Shown here piece after piece: positions 22,907 through 33,239 of a stretch of 42,500 nt of DNA (position 1 is its first letter; the number at the start of each line of letters is the position of its first letter). Below the pieces are notes generated by a model, which worked only from the letters and a program-made list of their open reading frames with translations, did no database searches and had not been told where the DNA came from. The stretch comes from Stramonita haemastoma (taxonomy: Eukaryota; Mollusca; Gastropoda; Neogastropoda; Muricidae). The stretch spans positions 28,815,776 through 28,858,275 of the forward strand of contig CM060329.1 of assembly GCA_030674155.1 (NCBI GenBank), in the 5' to 3' direction. A program made the translations under genes and the position numbers.

Positions 22907-23229
22907 AGCTCCACGAACAACAGTCCGACGACCAGGACAGTGACTGCTCTGAGATACTTCAGCTGGAGAGGCTTTCCCATCATCAGCCCAGTCTGCTGCC
23001 TTCTGAGGGGAGCAGCCGGCAGCATCAGCGGAGTCTGGCCTGCATAGACAGCGCTGGTAGGTCCAGTTCTACTGCCGCTTCCCCAGTCAAAACCGTGCTG
23101 TGTGAAACTGGCGATAACTCGGAAGACACTGCCTCCTTGAACCTGGGCAAAAGTAGACGAAGACGAAATCAGGAGACACTCACCATGTACAAAATGACCC
23201 GAAGTGGTAAGATCTATGGATATGGGTAA
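22907..23229 (+). CDS. Unrecognised membrane protein, exon 3: acidic/Ser-rich C-terminus
   Basis: After CAGTCCCTTTCAG the sequence reads LHEQQSDDQDSDCSEILQ, then LERLSHHQPSLLPSEGSSR, QHQRSLACIDSAGRSSS, ETGDNSEDTASLNLGKS and RRRRNQETLTMYKMTRSG. Two bases complete the codon started at 22823, so the phase fits the proposed short intron. The frame ends KIYGYG and TAA at 23227-23229. Alternatively, a donor at 23207 (AGTG|GTAAGA) sends it to further exons. A tiny candidate at 23734-23747 (GCAG|GATCAACATTTCAG|GTATGA) would fit in phase but is unproven. No domain is recognised. The acidic and basic clusters look like a disordered signalling tail. Confidence 0.55.
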
Positions 23230-23759
23230 AAAAAACCCTGATGAGATCTCCAACAAGAGGTGATAATATCACAATCGGTTTTAAGCGTGATCCAAAGAAA
23301 TTTTATTAACTGCTTTTGTGGGGGTTTTTTCCCAGTTTTTTTTTTTTAAGTCTTTGATATTTTTTCATGTTTACACTCCAAAAAAAATGGTGAATTGATC
23401 TGACTTATACGAACTGCCTTGCCATCAACAGCGATGTTTTTATCCCACGTTTGCTGTCTTATAATGTCCTTTTTATTTATCCTTTTTTGGGGGTGTGTTT
23501 ATTGATTTTAATTGCCTTTTTTAAAAAACTGATATGGCTTCGTCAGAAGAATCGACGGACGTATATATTTATATCCCGTTTTATATCCACATTTTAGTTT
23601 GGCTGCTGTCATCATGATGTTCTGTCAGTTTGTGGCTGTAAGTGGGGGAAAAGTTGTGATTATTGAATAAAGGATATTATTATCATTATTATTATTATTT
23701 GTGTGGAATATTACGTATCTTTTGTATTGCAGGATCAACATTTCAGGTATGACTGTCTG

Positions 23760-23885
23760 ATGGGCACCATAACTGAGTGGTCAAGACTATTCGAGTGGGT
23801 CTATGAAGCCGTGGGTTCGAATCTTGGGAGCGTCTGGTGTATTAAGGGTGGGGAATTTTATAATCTCCCAGGTCAACTTTAAGTG
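23760..23885 (+). repeat. tRNA-like SINE head, fourth type
   Basis: GGGCACCATAACTGAGTGGTC and then AAGCCGTGGGTTCGAATCTTG have A-box and B-box sequences at tRNA-like spacing, but the cloverleaf is imperfect. A body follows (GTCTGGTGTATTAAGG, then ATAATCTCCCAGGTC), interrupted by a TA/CA microsatellite. It is a repeat head and not a tRNA gene. Confidence 0.6.
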
Positions 23886-23931
23886 CAGACAAGACAGTGC
23901 TGTAATTCCCTCCTACATATAAATATAGTGT

Positions 23932-23934
23932 GTG

Positions 23935-23968
<34 letters not shown>

Positions 23969-23972
23969 ATTA

Positions 23973-24069
<97 letters not shown>
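23932..24069. repeat. (TA)n then (CA)n microsatellite
   Basis: A TA array of about 80 bp passes into a CA array of about 57 bp. Confidence 0.95.
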
Positions 24070-24070
<1 letters not shown>

Positions 24071-24319
24071 TCAGAAGATCAGTTAAGGCGCACGCTAAAG
24101 ATCCCGTAATTCATGTCAGCGTTTGGTGGGTTACAAAAACAAACATACCCAGCCATACATCCCGAAGTTGGAATGCGGCTACCTTCATGGTTGGAGAAAA
24201 CAGTCGTATACGCAAAATCTCACCGTTGGTGAACCTCGGAGCTTTTGCTGAGGAACGTAAGAAAAAGAAATTGTCCATACCTTGATGCTGTTTACTATCT
24301 GTACTGTGTTATGAGTTAA

Positions 24320-24405
24320 TTGTATTCTCTCTCTCTTTGTTTCTCTCTGTTTCTCTTTCTGTTTCTCTCTGTCTGTCTGTCTCTCTCTGTCTCTGTCTCT
24401 GTCTG

Positions 24406-24494
<89 letters not shown>
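24320..24494. repeat. (CT)n microsatellite with GTCT interruptions
   Basis: A long CT array. Its minus strand gives a false RE-rich reading frame. Confidence 0.95.
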
Positions 24495-24497
<3 letters not shown>

Positions 24498-24499
24498 TT

Positions 24500-24850
24500 G
24501 GGGGACGGGATAGTCTAGTGGTAAGAACATTAAGCTCGCAATTTGACGACAACCCAGGTTCGATTCCTGTTCGAGGGGATTTTTTCCCTTAGAGTTAACA
24601 TCAGTGCTGACTCCACTCTCCCCACAAGTCCTTCGGATGAGACTATAAACCGAGGCCCCTTGTGCGAACGTACGCAGAACATCTTGCGCACACGTTAAAT
24701 CCTGTTCCCCTTTTCGTAGGCCATTGTGTACCGGTGGGAACTGATGACAAGATTTACAAAACTGAATACACACGGGGACTGGATGTAAAAAAAAAAGCAC
24801 ATGAGTTCTTATTCCATTATCCTCCATGTAAAAGAAAGAATGAATAGATA
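24500..24850 (+). repeat. SINE-A copy, full length, plus strand
   Basis: The head is GGGACGGGATAGTCTAGTGG, then TAAGAACATTAAGCTCGCAA, then CCCAGGTTCGATTCCTG: A box TAGTCTAGTGG and B box GGTTCGATTCC, the internal pol III promoter of a tRNA-derived SINE. The body runs TTAACATCAGTGCTGACTCC, then AGTCCTTCGGATGAGACTAT, then AACCGAGGCCCC, then GCGCACACGTTAAATCCTG. The tail is GGACTGGATGTAAAAA, then TTATTCCATTATCCTCCATG, then an A-rich end. It is the best reference copy for the family here. Confidence 0.92.
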
Positions 24851-24900
24851 AAATAAAAATACATACGCACTCGTGAAAAAGGACGCTAGCGGCGGTTACA

Positions 24901-26364
24901 GTGATAAGCGGGTATAGCCTAACTGAGAGAAAATACGTCGAGACCAGTGTGGAGCTCCTCTACCCGCTCTTCGGCAAGATCTGGGAGGAAGAAGAAATAT
25001 CAACAGAGTGGAAAGAGGGTTACCTCATCAAAAAACTCCCCAAGAAAGGCGACCTCAGTTCCTGCTCTAACTACAGAGGGATAACACCGTTGTCCATCCT
25101 AGGAAAGGTGTTTAACCGCACCCTGCTGAACCGGATGAAGGACGCAGTAGACCCGCATCTCCGTGACCAACAAGCTGGCTTCCGAAAGGAAAGATCATGC
25201 ACGGATCAGATTGCAACACTGCTCATCATCCTGGAACAGTCCCTGGAATGGAATTCGCCACTATGCATCAACTTCATAGACTATGAGAAGGCTTTAGACA
25301 GCGTCGACAGGCAGACCCTCTGGAGACTACTGAGACACTACGGAGTGTCAGAGAAAATCACCAACATCATCAGGAAATCAAATGAAGGAATGACCTGCAG
25401 AATAGTTCATGGCAGACAGCTCACTGACGCCTTTGAAGTAGATACCGGAGTAAGGCAAGGATGCTTACTCTCTCCTTTCCTGTTCCTGCTGACCATCGAC
25501 TGGGTCATGAAGACCTCAACGGACCAGAAACGTAAGGGCATCCAATGGACACTTTGGAAGCAGCTAGACGACCTTGACTTTGCGGATGACCTGGCCCTTC
25601 TCTCCCACACCCAGCAACAGATGCAGGAAAAGACCAACATCGTTGTGGAGAACTCAGCTAGACTGGGCCTCAACATCAACAGAGGAAAGAGCAAGGTACT
25701 CAAGACCAATGCAGCCAATGAGACACCCATCACAGCCCAAGGCGAAGCGCTGGAAGAGGTGGAAAGCTTCACATACCTCGGCAGCATCGTGGACACACAG
25801 GGAGGAATGGACGCAGACGTCAGAACCCGCATCGGCAAAGCAAGAGCAGCCTTCCAGCAGCTCAGAAACGTCTGGGGATCAAGTGACATCAGCATCGCCA
25901 CCAAGACCAGGCTCTTCAACACAATCATCAAGCCAATACTACTGTATGGAGCAGAGACCTGGAGAAGCACCGTCACCACCATGAAGAAAATCCAGGTCTT
26001 CATCAACACCTGCCTCAGGAAGATCCTCAAGATCCGCTGGCCAGACAAGATCAACAATGAATAATTATGGCAAAGAACCAGGCAACATCCTGTTGAGAAA
26101 GAAATCCTACAGAGACGTTGGCGATGGATAGGACACATCCGACGGAAACCAGTATCCAGCATCACAAGACAAGCTCTCACCTGGAATCCACAAGGGAAAA
26201 GAAAGAGAGGGCGGCCTAGAAATACCTGGCGCCGGGATCTGGATGCAGATGTGAAAAAGATGGGCAAGACGTGGGGACAACTGGAGCGCCTAGCCCAGAA
26301 CCGAGATGCCTGGAGACAGCTGGTTGGCGGCATATGCCCCAGAAGGGACCACAGGCAGACATGA
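24901..26364 (+). mobile_element. Non-LTR retrotransposon (RTE-like), reverse transcriptase and C-terminus, 5'-truncated, one stop
   Basis: The open frame 24901-26064 and its continuation to 26364 form one reverse-transcriptase C-terminal half. Motifs in order are KKLPKKGDLSSCSNYRGI (about residues 54-71), QAGFRKERSCTDQ (91-103), FIDYEKALDSVDR (125-137, motif A), VRQGCLLSPF (194-203, motif B), DLDFADDLALL (225-235, motif C with the catalytic DD) and ILLYGAETW. A TAA at 26062-26064 interrupts it, but the same frame continues with LWQRTRQHPVEKEILQRRWR, then WIGHIRRKP, then GKRKRGRPRNTWRRDLD and ends HRQT-stop at 26362-26364. The endonuclease half is absent. A (TA)n array follows 30 bases later. 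The catalytic residues are intact, but the copy is truncated and presumably inactive. Confidence 0.93.
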
Positions 26365-26373
26365 CATGACATG

Positions 26374-26374
26374 A

Positions 26375-26453
<79 letters not shown>

Positions 26454-26468
26454 ATATATAATATTATA

Positions 26469-26506
<38 letters not shown>

Positions 26507-26555
26507 CGTGCGTGCGAGCGTGCGAGTGTGCGTGCGTGCGTGTGTGTGTGTGTGG
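26374..26555. repeat. (TA)n then (TG)n microsatellite
   Basis: The TA array (26374-26465) lies directly after the retrotransposon end, then TG/CG-rich repeats (26469-26555). The TA array may have grown from the element's own 3' tail. Confidence 0.92.
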
Positions 26556-27034
26556 TAATGTCGTTACTGCAATGCTACTGGGCGCATGGGTCATGGGTAA
26601 ATGAACAGTTGCATTGCTTAGACACTTCGGAACTTTTAAATTATGTGGAGCATGGAAAGTGCTTATTTGGTGAAGGGTGCGGTAACAGGGGCGGATAAGC
26701 ACGTGAAAAACTGTGTAAAAAAAAAAAAAAGAAGTTATACAGCCTTTCCCGTGACATCATACAGCAGCAAAGGAACTCGAGCAACTCCAGAACTTCACTT
26801 GATCAGTGATTGTAGTAGACAGGTTGTGTGGAGTGTGCTCTGAGAATTTCAGGGGGATCGTTCTTTGATCAAATCGGCACAAGTATCAGGTAAATAATAG
26901 AAAATGGCACTGTATTTGTATTGTATTGAATTATGTTACCTTGTTCTCCATAGCATTATTCAGTTTTGTATTGCATTGTATTTCTCTTTCAATCACAGAT
27001 TTCTTTGCGTGAGAGTACTTTTATTTATTTATTT

Positions 27035-27222
27035 ATTTTATTCCTTTATATCGAGGATAATGGAATAAGCACTCGTGTGCTTTTTTTTTTCATCCACTCC
27101 CCGTGTGTATGCAGTTTTGTAAATATTGTCATCTGTTCCCACCAGCACACAATGGCCTACTTTTTACGAAAAGCAGAACAGGATTTAACGTGTGTGCAAG
27201 ATGTTTTGCGTGCGTTCGCACA
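27035..27222 (-). repeat. SINE-A copy joined to a SINE-C-like segment
   Basis: SINE-A tail and body are recognisable on the plus strand (TATCGAGGATAATGGAATAA, then TGTATGCAGTTTTGTAAAT, then GGATTTAACGTGTGTGCAAG, then GCGTTCGCACACGGG). The sequence then passes without a gap into text related to SINE-C. Confidence 0.82.
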
Positions 27223-27445
27223 CGGGAGAATACGTCACCACAAGAGCAGCGCCGCTTGTGAAACATCTTTTTGGCCTATTGTTCTTTTTCCTTTGCAGAG
27301 TAGCCTTGTTCCACAGAGTTTGTCTGGGATAATTCTCTTTTTGCTGTGGGTTCTCATTCATGAAATGCATGTTGCACACGGAGCTGCAGTTTATTGTCTC
27401 ACCCAAAAGACTAGCACCCAGACCATGTGCATGGTCTGATGGAGG
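27222..27445 (-). repeat. SINE-C-like segment fused to SINE-A
   Basis: GTCACCACAAGAGCAGCGCC, then GCAGAGTAGCCTTGTTCC, then TCTGGGATAATTCTCTTTTT, then GCACCCAGACCATGTGCATG parallels 13185-13400 (CTCCACAAGGGCAGCGCCAC and so on), with moderate divergence. Confidence 0.65.
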
Positions 27446-28780
27446 ACGGGGGAGAGAGGGGGGGAGGGGGTCAGATGAAAATAGACCCTGCAACTTAACC
27501 AGACGCGTTACCTTTTTTTTTTTTTTTTTCCCCTCCTGGGCTAGTAGAGCTTTGAGGTTCACCGCTGGTGAGATTTTACCTATGCGATAGTTTTAGCCCA
27601 CCATTAAGGTAGCGATATTCCGACTTCGGGGATGCTGTCTAAACACGACACTAAAGTTCCTGACCCCAAGATGTCAAGCTGGGAAACGCCCAACAATAAC
27701 AACGCAACAATAACAATTACAACCACAACAAAAAAAAGGTAAAAGATGTCCCCGAAAATGTGTCAGAGAAAATCACTTTTGAGATTACATCTCAACTTCT
27801 TGGTAAGAAGATTTTTACATTTTTTTAAAAATGATTCAGTTGTTTTTGGGGGGTAAGGGTGCGGAGGTTTTTGATTTTTACATATTTATTTTTTAATCTT
27901 AGTTTTACCTTTACCCTTAAAAAAAAAAAAAAAGGAAACAGCTCTAGATTTCCTTTTATCTGATTTGCTTTGCACACCAGGTGTCTTACCGTCAATAAAA
28001 CTAATTTGACCATTGCACTTCACTCCATTATGCAGTAGTGTGTGGCTTCCTGGCCAAAATTCTTCTTCAGACACTCAAACAGCAACTATAGATTACTGTC
28101 ATATGAGGAAAATACGTTGAGCAACCGTTAAGCGCTAGACAAGTCAGGTCCAGCGCATTCGACTTCGGCATGGAAGAGTCTAACTGCTATGTCTTTCTGG
28201 ACAAAAAAAAGGCAAGAAAATGAATAAGATGGCAGAAAATAGACCAAGGAGGTGACAGGAAGAAAAAAAAAGGTAGAAACAGAGGCTAGAAAAGGGGGAA
28301 TTCCGAGCATAGAATGTGTAGAAGGTTGGGATGCTATTTATACTGACACCCCCTCCCCCCCCCCCCTCATCCCCAGGGAGGAGTAAGGTGGGGTGGGGTG
28401 GGGGGGGGGGCGGGGACAAAATGAATGCACAGATCAGAATATACGCACTATACTACTGGCACGGATGATGACAGAGATGCCCTTTCACCCTGAAACTGCA
28501 GTGCTGCTTTGAATAATGACATTGAGAGAAGGGGGGAAAAAACCCCACCCAAAACCTTAAATTTACTGTGGTTTTATCATTCTTTCTTCTTTTTGGGGAT
28601 GGGGGTGGGTGATTGGGTGGGGGTAAGTAGGCCTTTAGAAAAAAAAAAAAAAGGAAAGAAAAGAAAAGTTTGAGAGAATGAACTGATGGGTAGCTGTTGG
28701 TTTCTTGATGAGTACATACAAAATGATGAGTAAATAATGTTTTGTTGAAAAAAAGCCCTGACATTTGTAATGTACTGAGT
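27446..28780. other. Intergenic, no gene seen
   Basis: Homopolymer runs (T, A, C, G) and A/T-rich text. No coding signal. A phrase at about 28050-28110 (TTCTTCTTCAGACACTCAAA, then CAGCAACTAT, then TGTCATATGAG) has a diverged echo at 41478-41524, so an unnamed dispersed repeat may be present. Confidence 0.5.
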
Positions 28781-28792
28781 GGGATGTAGGTC

Positions 28793-28796
<4 letters not shown>

Positions 28797-28866
<70 letters not shown>
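28797..28866. repeat. (TA)n microsatellite
   Basis: A pure TA array of about 70 bp. Confidence 0.96.
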
Positions 28867-28870
<4 letters not shown>

Positions 28871-29377
28871 TTTTAAACAGCTTGACACGACAGATACTGT
28901 TTTATAAACAGCTTGACACGGAAACAAAATTGGGTCACGTTAGAGACAGGGAGGGGCCAGAGTGTAGCAAAGAAAAAAAAAAAAGGGGGGGGGGGGGGGG
29001 GAGAGACGGAGGAGAAGGGCACACAAGGCGATGCCTGAACTGGAGTGTGACTTTTTTTTTTTAATGCATTGTTGATGGGAGAGGGGGGGGGGGGGGGCGT
29101 TACATTTTTTTTTTTAAAACGTGGTAATATCAGTTAAGCCTAGTAAATGCTCTGGAGCCATTAAATTTTTTATAGTGTTTATAAGTGAGACAGTTTTTTT
29201 CCCTTTAATTTATGCGAGTTGTGACCTTGAGGGGGTAGGGCAGTGGTGGGGATGGGGAGGGGAGGGGGAGGAGAGCATACATAGCAGGAGACCTCTTTGA
29301 AAACAAATGTCCCTTGTCTTTTGGCGATGGAGAGATCGCAAAGTCATGAAGAAAATGAAACTCGTGGAAAGATTTTG

Positions 29378-29632
29378 CAAAACTCAAGGACAGATTTGAA
29401 AACTCCAGAACAGATTTGCAAACTCAAGGACAGATTGAGAACTCAGACAGATTGCAAACTCCAGGACAGATTTGAAGAACTCCAGGACAGATTTGCAAAC
29501 TCAAGACAGATTGAGAGCTCAGACAGATTTGCAAACTCAAGGACAGATTTGTAAACTCAAGGACAAATTTGAGAACTCCAGGACAGATTTGCTAACTTAT
29601 GGACAGATTTGAGAACTCCAGGACAGATTTGG
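29378..29632 (+). repeat. Minisatellite, about 21-bp unit
   Basis: About a dozen copies of AACTCMAGGACAGATTTGMA (M = A or C) run head to tail. Some lack a few bases (AACTCAGACAGATTG). Variants alternate between CAAGGAC and CCAGGAC. It ends at a GGGCTTTGATATGTTGGCTT flank. The reading frame through it is not a gene. Confidence 0.92.
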
Positions 29633-29664
29633 GCTTTGATATGTTGGCTTTACAAAATTCAGCG

Positions 29665-29746
29665 CTATATAAATTCCATATTTTGTTGTTGTTGTTGTTG
29701 TTGTTGTTGTTCTTCTTCTTCTTCTTCTTCTTCTTTTCTTCTTCTT

Positions 29747-29776
<30 letters not shown>
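29665..29776. repeat. (TTG)n then (TTC)n microsatellite
   Basis: After CAGCGCTATATAAATTCC comes (TTG)n (about 29683-29711), then (TTC)n (29712-29776). The GCGCTATATAAAT phrase just before looks like a retroposon 3' end, with the triplet array as its tail. Confidence 0.85.
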
Positions 29777-29777
<1 letters not shown>

Positions 29778-29861
29778 AATGAGCTCTGTAGAACTTAGAG
29801 CAGGAAATGTTCACTTTTAAACAAAGTCTGGTCGATTATGATGACCACCAAAACTAATTAA

Positions 29862-30182
29862 TATATATATATTATATAGTATATTATATATTATATGTAT
29901 ATACATTATTAATTATATATTATATATATATATATATATATATTATAGTATGCATGTATAATACAATAATATATATATATATATAAAATATATATATAAT
30001 ATATATGTATATATATATTGTGTGTGTGTGTGTGTGGTGTGCGCGCGTGTGTGTGCATGTGTGTGTGCATGTGTGTGTGCGCGCGCGTGCGTGCGTGTAT
30101 GTGTGTATGTATGTATGCATGTATGCATGTATGTATGTATGTATGTATGTATGTATGTATGTATGTATGTATGTATGTATGT
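29862..30182. repeat. TA-rich, TG/CG-rich and (GTAT)n microsatellite cluster
   Basis: TA arrays (29862-30017), TG and GCGC runs (30018-30100), then (GTAT)n (about 30104-30182). Confidence 0.93.
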
Positions 30183-30279
30183 ACAAAAAGACGAAGACTA
30201 GGGTAATATGACACTCACGTAACACTGAGGGCGTGGCAAAGGAAAGGAGCTGAGATGGCGGTTTCAACAGGGAAGCAAA

Positions 30280-30429
30280 GTGTGTGTGCTGTGTGGTTGT
30301 GCGTGTGTGCGTGTGTGGTGTGTGTGTGCTGTGTGTGTGTGTTGTTGTGTTGTATGTGTTGTGTTGTGTTGTGTGTGTGTGTGTGTGTGTGTGTGGTGTG
30401 GTGTGTGTGTGTGGTGTGTAGGTGTGGTG

Positions 30430-30515
<86 letters not shown>

Positions 30516-30774
30516 TGTGTGTTGTGTGTGTGTGTTGTGGTGCGTGCGTGTGCTGGTGTGGTTGTGGTGTGTGGTGGCTGGTGGTGTCGTGTGTGTGTGT
30601 GTGTCGTGTGTGTGGTGTGTGTGTGTGTGTGTGTGCGTGTGTGCGTGGTGCGTTGGTGCGTGGTGTGTGTGTGTGTGTGTGTGTGGTGTGTGTGTGTGTG
30701 CGGGGTGTGGCGTGTTTGTGTGTGTGTTGCGGGCGTGTGTGTGCGCGCGAGCGCGCGTGTGCGTGTGTGTGTAT

Positions 30775-30837
<63 letters not shown>
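30280..30837. repeat. Long (TG)n-rich tract, about 560 bp
   Basis: Nearly all alternating TG, with GG, TT, CG and GCGCGC interruptions. Alternating purine-pyrimidine sequence of this length can adopt left-handed DNA. Six-frame open frames (CVCV or HTHT) are artefacts. Confidence 0.95.
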
Positions 30838-30840
<3 letters not shown>

Positions 30841-31021
30841 GGAGAGAGGGGCGGGGTTTGGGTTGGGTTGATGGCTTTTTTTTCTTCTCTTTTTTCTTAA
30901 AAAAAAAATTCAACGTAACATCCTTGTCAGGGTGTTTTGGGGACCTATAAATCTTGACGATCATATAAACTAGACAGGCCGTAAAAGTGTATGTCCTGGG
31001 GGGGGGGGGGGGGGGGGAGAG

Positions 31022-31053
<32 letters not shown>

Positions 31054-31228
31054 AGGGTGGGTGGGGGAGGTTTGTGCATGGATTATGTATGTCTGTTTAA
31101 AACGTTCGTATCTGTTTCGAAGAAGAAGAATGGAAATGGGGTTTCCTGGAGAAAATTCAGCCATGTCATTTTATCATGCATGTCTCCTACATGTGTGTGC
31201 ACATGTATGGAGTGAGTGAGTGATGAGT

Positions 31229-31230
31229 GA

Positions 31231-31273
<43 letters not shown>

Positions 31274-31358
31274 GTGTGTGTGTTGTGTGTGTTGTGTGTG
31301 TTGTGTGTGTGTGTGTTGTGTGTGTGTGTTTGTGTGTGTGTGTGTTTGAATGTGTGTG
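31229..31358. repeat. (TG)n microsatellite
   Basis: A TG array preceded by (GAGT)n at 31210-31232. Confidence 0.94.
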
Positions 31359-31558
31359 TGTGCGTGCCCCCCCCCTTCCCCCCAAAAAAACAAAAACAAA
31401 CCCAACAACAACAACAAAACAAACAAACATTTCCCACTTAACGAATATAAAAGAAAACTCAACAACAACAAAACCAAAAAAACAACAACACAGAAAACCC
31501 ACCCAAGCCTAAAAGCAAAACTAGAAACCACCACCACCATTCCCCCCTCCCAACAAAC

Positions 31559-31575
31559 ACATGCACACAAGCACG

Positions 31576-31639
<64 letters not shown>

Positions 31640-31661
31640 CACACACACACACACACACACA
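31559..31661. repeat. (CA)n microsatellite
   Basis: A CA array preceded by A- and C-rich sequence. It is inverted relative to the TG array 200 bp upstream. It ends next to the candidate exon at 31671. Confidence 0.95.
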
Positions 31662-31670
31662 TGCATGCAG

Positions 31671-31740
31671 CACAGATGGAGATGTTGACTTGTCCACTAG
31701 TACAGATGCATCTGATGATGGGTTCTCTGTCTTAAACAGT
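31671..31740 (+). CDS. Possible exon of the zinc-finger-like gene
   Basis: After CATGCATGCAG, an open stretch reads TDGDVDLSTSTDASDDGF and then SVLNS, ending at AGT|GTAAGC. The acidic/Ser-rich text looks coding-like, and both splice sites are acceptable. The exon ends in phase 0, whereas the next exon (31962) begins one base out of frame, so joining would give a stop. Either this is not an exon, or another base is missing. Tentative. Confidence 0.35.
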
Positions 31741-31961
31741 GTAAGCATTTGACATAGTAAGTAGTCATCCTTTTATCTGACACAACTGATGTACTGGTCA
31801 TTATCGTAGTTGACCAAAGCAGCAGACCAATCATTGCCTCTGTACTGTCTCAGAGAGTGGACCAGTAGTTGTCTCTGTTGGTAACCGTGAATCAGAGCCT
31901 TGACCAGAGTCATTGGCCATTGATTATTATTTGTTCTTTGTTTGTTTGTTTGGATCTACAG

Positions 31962-32945
31962 TGATTACCCACTGCCTGAGACCATGGAGGAGGCTAAGCT
32001 GCCTCCAGAAGCATCTCAGATTCTGGAGACCACAACTGTCTACAAGATAGGCATTACGGTGACGCTGGATTCAGGAAAAGCCACAGCAGAAGTCTCTGGG
32101 CCAACTATCGTGAATCAGTCTACAACTGTTCGGGAACTTGTGAACCAAAGTGCAGTTGCTGAGAAGAGATCTTCACCTGTTCCCAAAACCCAAACGGAGA
32201 CTTTGCCCACCTCACAGAGCCAGCATGATGTCTCATGCATCTCCAAACGCGGAGGCCAAACTTGTTCACCGAGTTCGCCTGGAGCAAGCAGTGAAGCCAC
32301 AACTTTGAAATCAACACCTACTTTTGAAACAACTAGTCAGCTGAACAACCTTCTGAAACCACCAGTCAACTTGCACCACCTTCTGAAACCACCAGTGAAG
32401 CAGACACATCAAACCAGACCATGCCTTTCTCTGATGAATCCACCAATCAGAACACACCACCTCAAGCAACCGATGAAGCTGCAATGTTGACAACCGCGCT
32501 CCCTCTGGAAGTACCGATCAGAAAAGAACACCTCCTAATACTGCCGATGAGGCTGCAGCAGAAAACCAGACCCCACCTCCTGATATGACGAAACACAGTT
32601 CAAATCCTCCGACCACAAGCATGGCGGCGGATGCTGACTCTCCGTGTGACGCACAACCAGGGGACATTCCCACTCATCACCACCACATCTGCAGCATCAG
32701 CTGAAGACGAGAAACAACAACAATGCCCTAAGAAAAAACGCAGAAACTCCAGGTCACTGAGAAACGCTTTGATGAAGAGGACCTCCGCAAGAATCTCTCC
32801 AGCGGTGATGAAGGACGTAGAACTACCGAGTTCATCTGGTACCACCCAGTGGGGTGTTCAAGTGTGTGGTCTGCCACGACTTGGGCTTCTTCCTGTCCTC
32901 CCTCATGGGGGTCAAGACCCACTGCCAAAGCCAGCGTCATCAGAT
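31962..32945 (+). CDS. Unrecognised zinc-finger-like protein, large exon (frame broken about five times)
   Basis: The exon follows TTTGTTTGGATCTACAG and may start at ATG 31984 (MEEAKLPPEASQILETTT). It has a Ser/Thr/Pro-rich repeat region with text such as ETTSQL and PPSETTSEADTSNQ, then QNTPPQATDEAA and KRTPPNTADEAAAENQTPPP. A basic patch CPKKKRR follows, then RFDEEDLRKNLSSGDEG and TTEFIWYHPV. It ends with FKCVVCHDLGFF, then GVKTHCQSQRHQ, a C-x2-C-x15-H-x5-H finger resembling U1-type fingers. The pieces lie in different frames, with changes near 32345, 32500, 32665-32700, 32735 and 32852. Most changes fit one lost base, and the last is in GGGG. The donor AT|GTGAGT is phase 2 and fits the next exon exactly. 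The family is unknown. Confidence 0.65.
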
Positions 32946-33152
32946 GTGAGTGCCGTGATGTATGTGAGGGGGTGGGGATGTAGATTAGAGAGATGGTGGG
33001 AACATGGCTGAGAGGGGAGGAGGAGGAGGGAGTGAAAGGAGGATAAGGATGTGATGTGGATAGAATCTGAGGGTTGTGGTATGTGTGTATGTGATCTTCA
33101 ATTTAACGTCTATTCACTTTAAGTGATCTTTAGTTTAACGTCTATTCACATT

Positions 33153-33160
33153 GTGTGTGT

Positions 33161-33230
<70 letters not shown>

Positions 33231-33236
33231 TGTGTG
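33153..33236. repeat. (TG)n microsatellite
   Basis: A TG array in the intron after the zinc-finger-like exon. Confidence 0.95.
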
Positions 33237-33239
33237 CAT

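Noticed and set aside
22473..22943. Second plus-strand open frame overlapping the membrane-protein tail
   Set aside because: GC-rich text lacks stops in two frames. Only the other frame is in phase with exon 1, and neither flank supports this one.
23760..23850. Possible tRNA gene
   Set aside because: A and B boxes are present but the cloverleaf does not close. It is followed by SINE-like body. The same holds for the heads at 14480-14551, 24500-24575 and 38284-38345.
25407..26372. Minus-strand 321-codon open frame
   Set aside because: It is a shadow of the reverse-transcriptase frame, which has the motifs.
29378..29632. CRISPR-like array
   Set aside because: There are no distinct spacers. 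Units are adjacent and the genome is eukaryotic.
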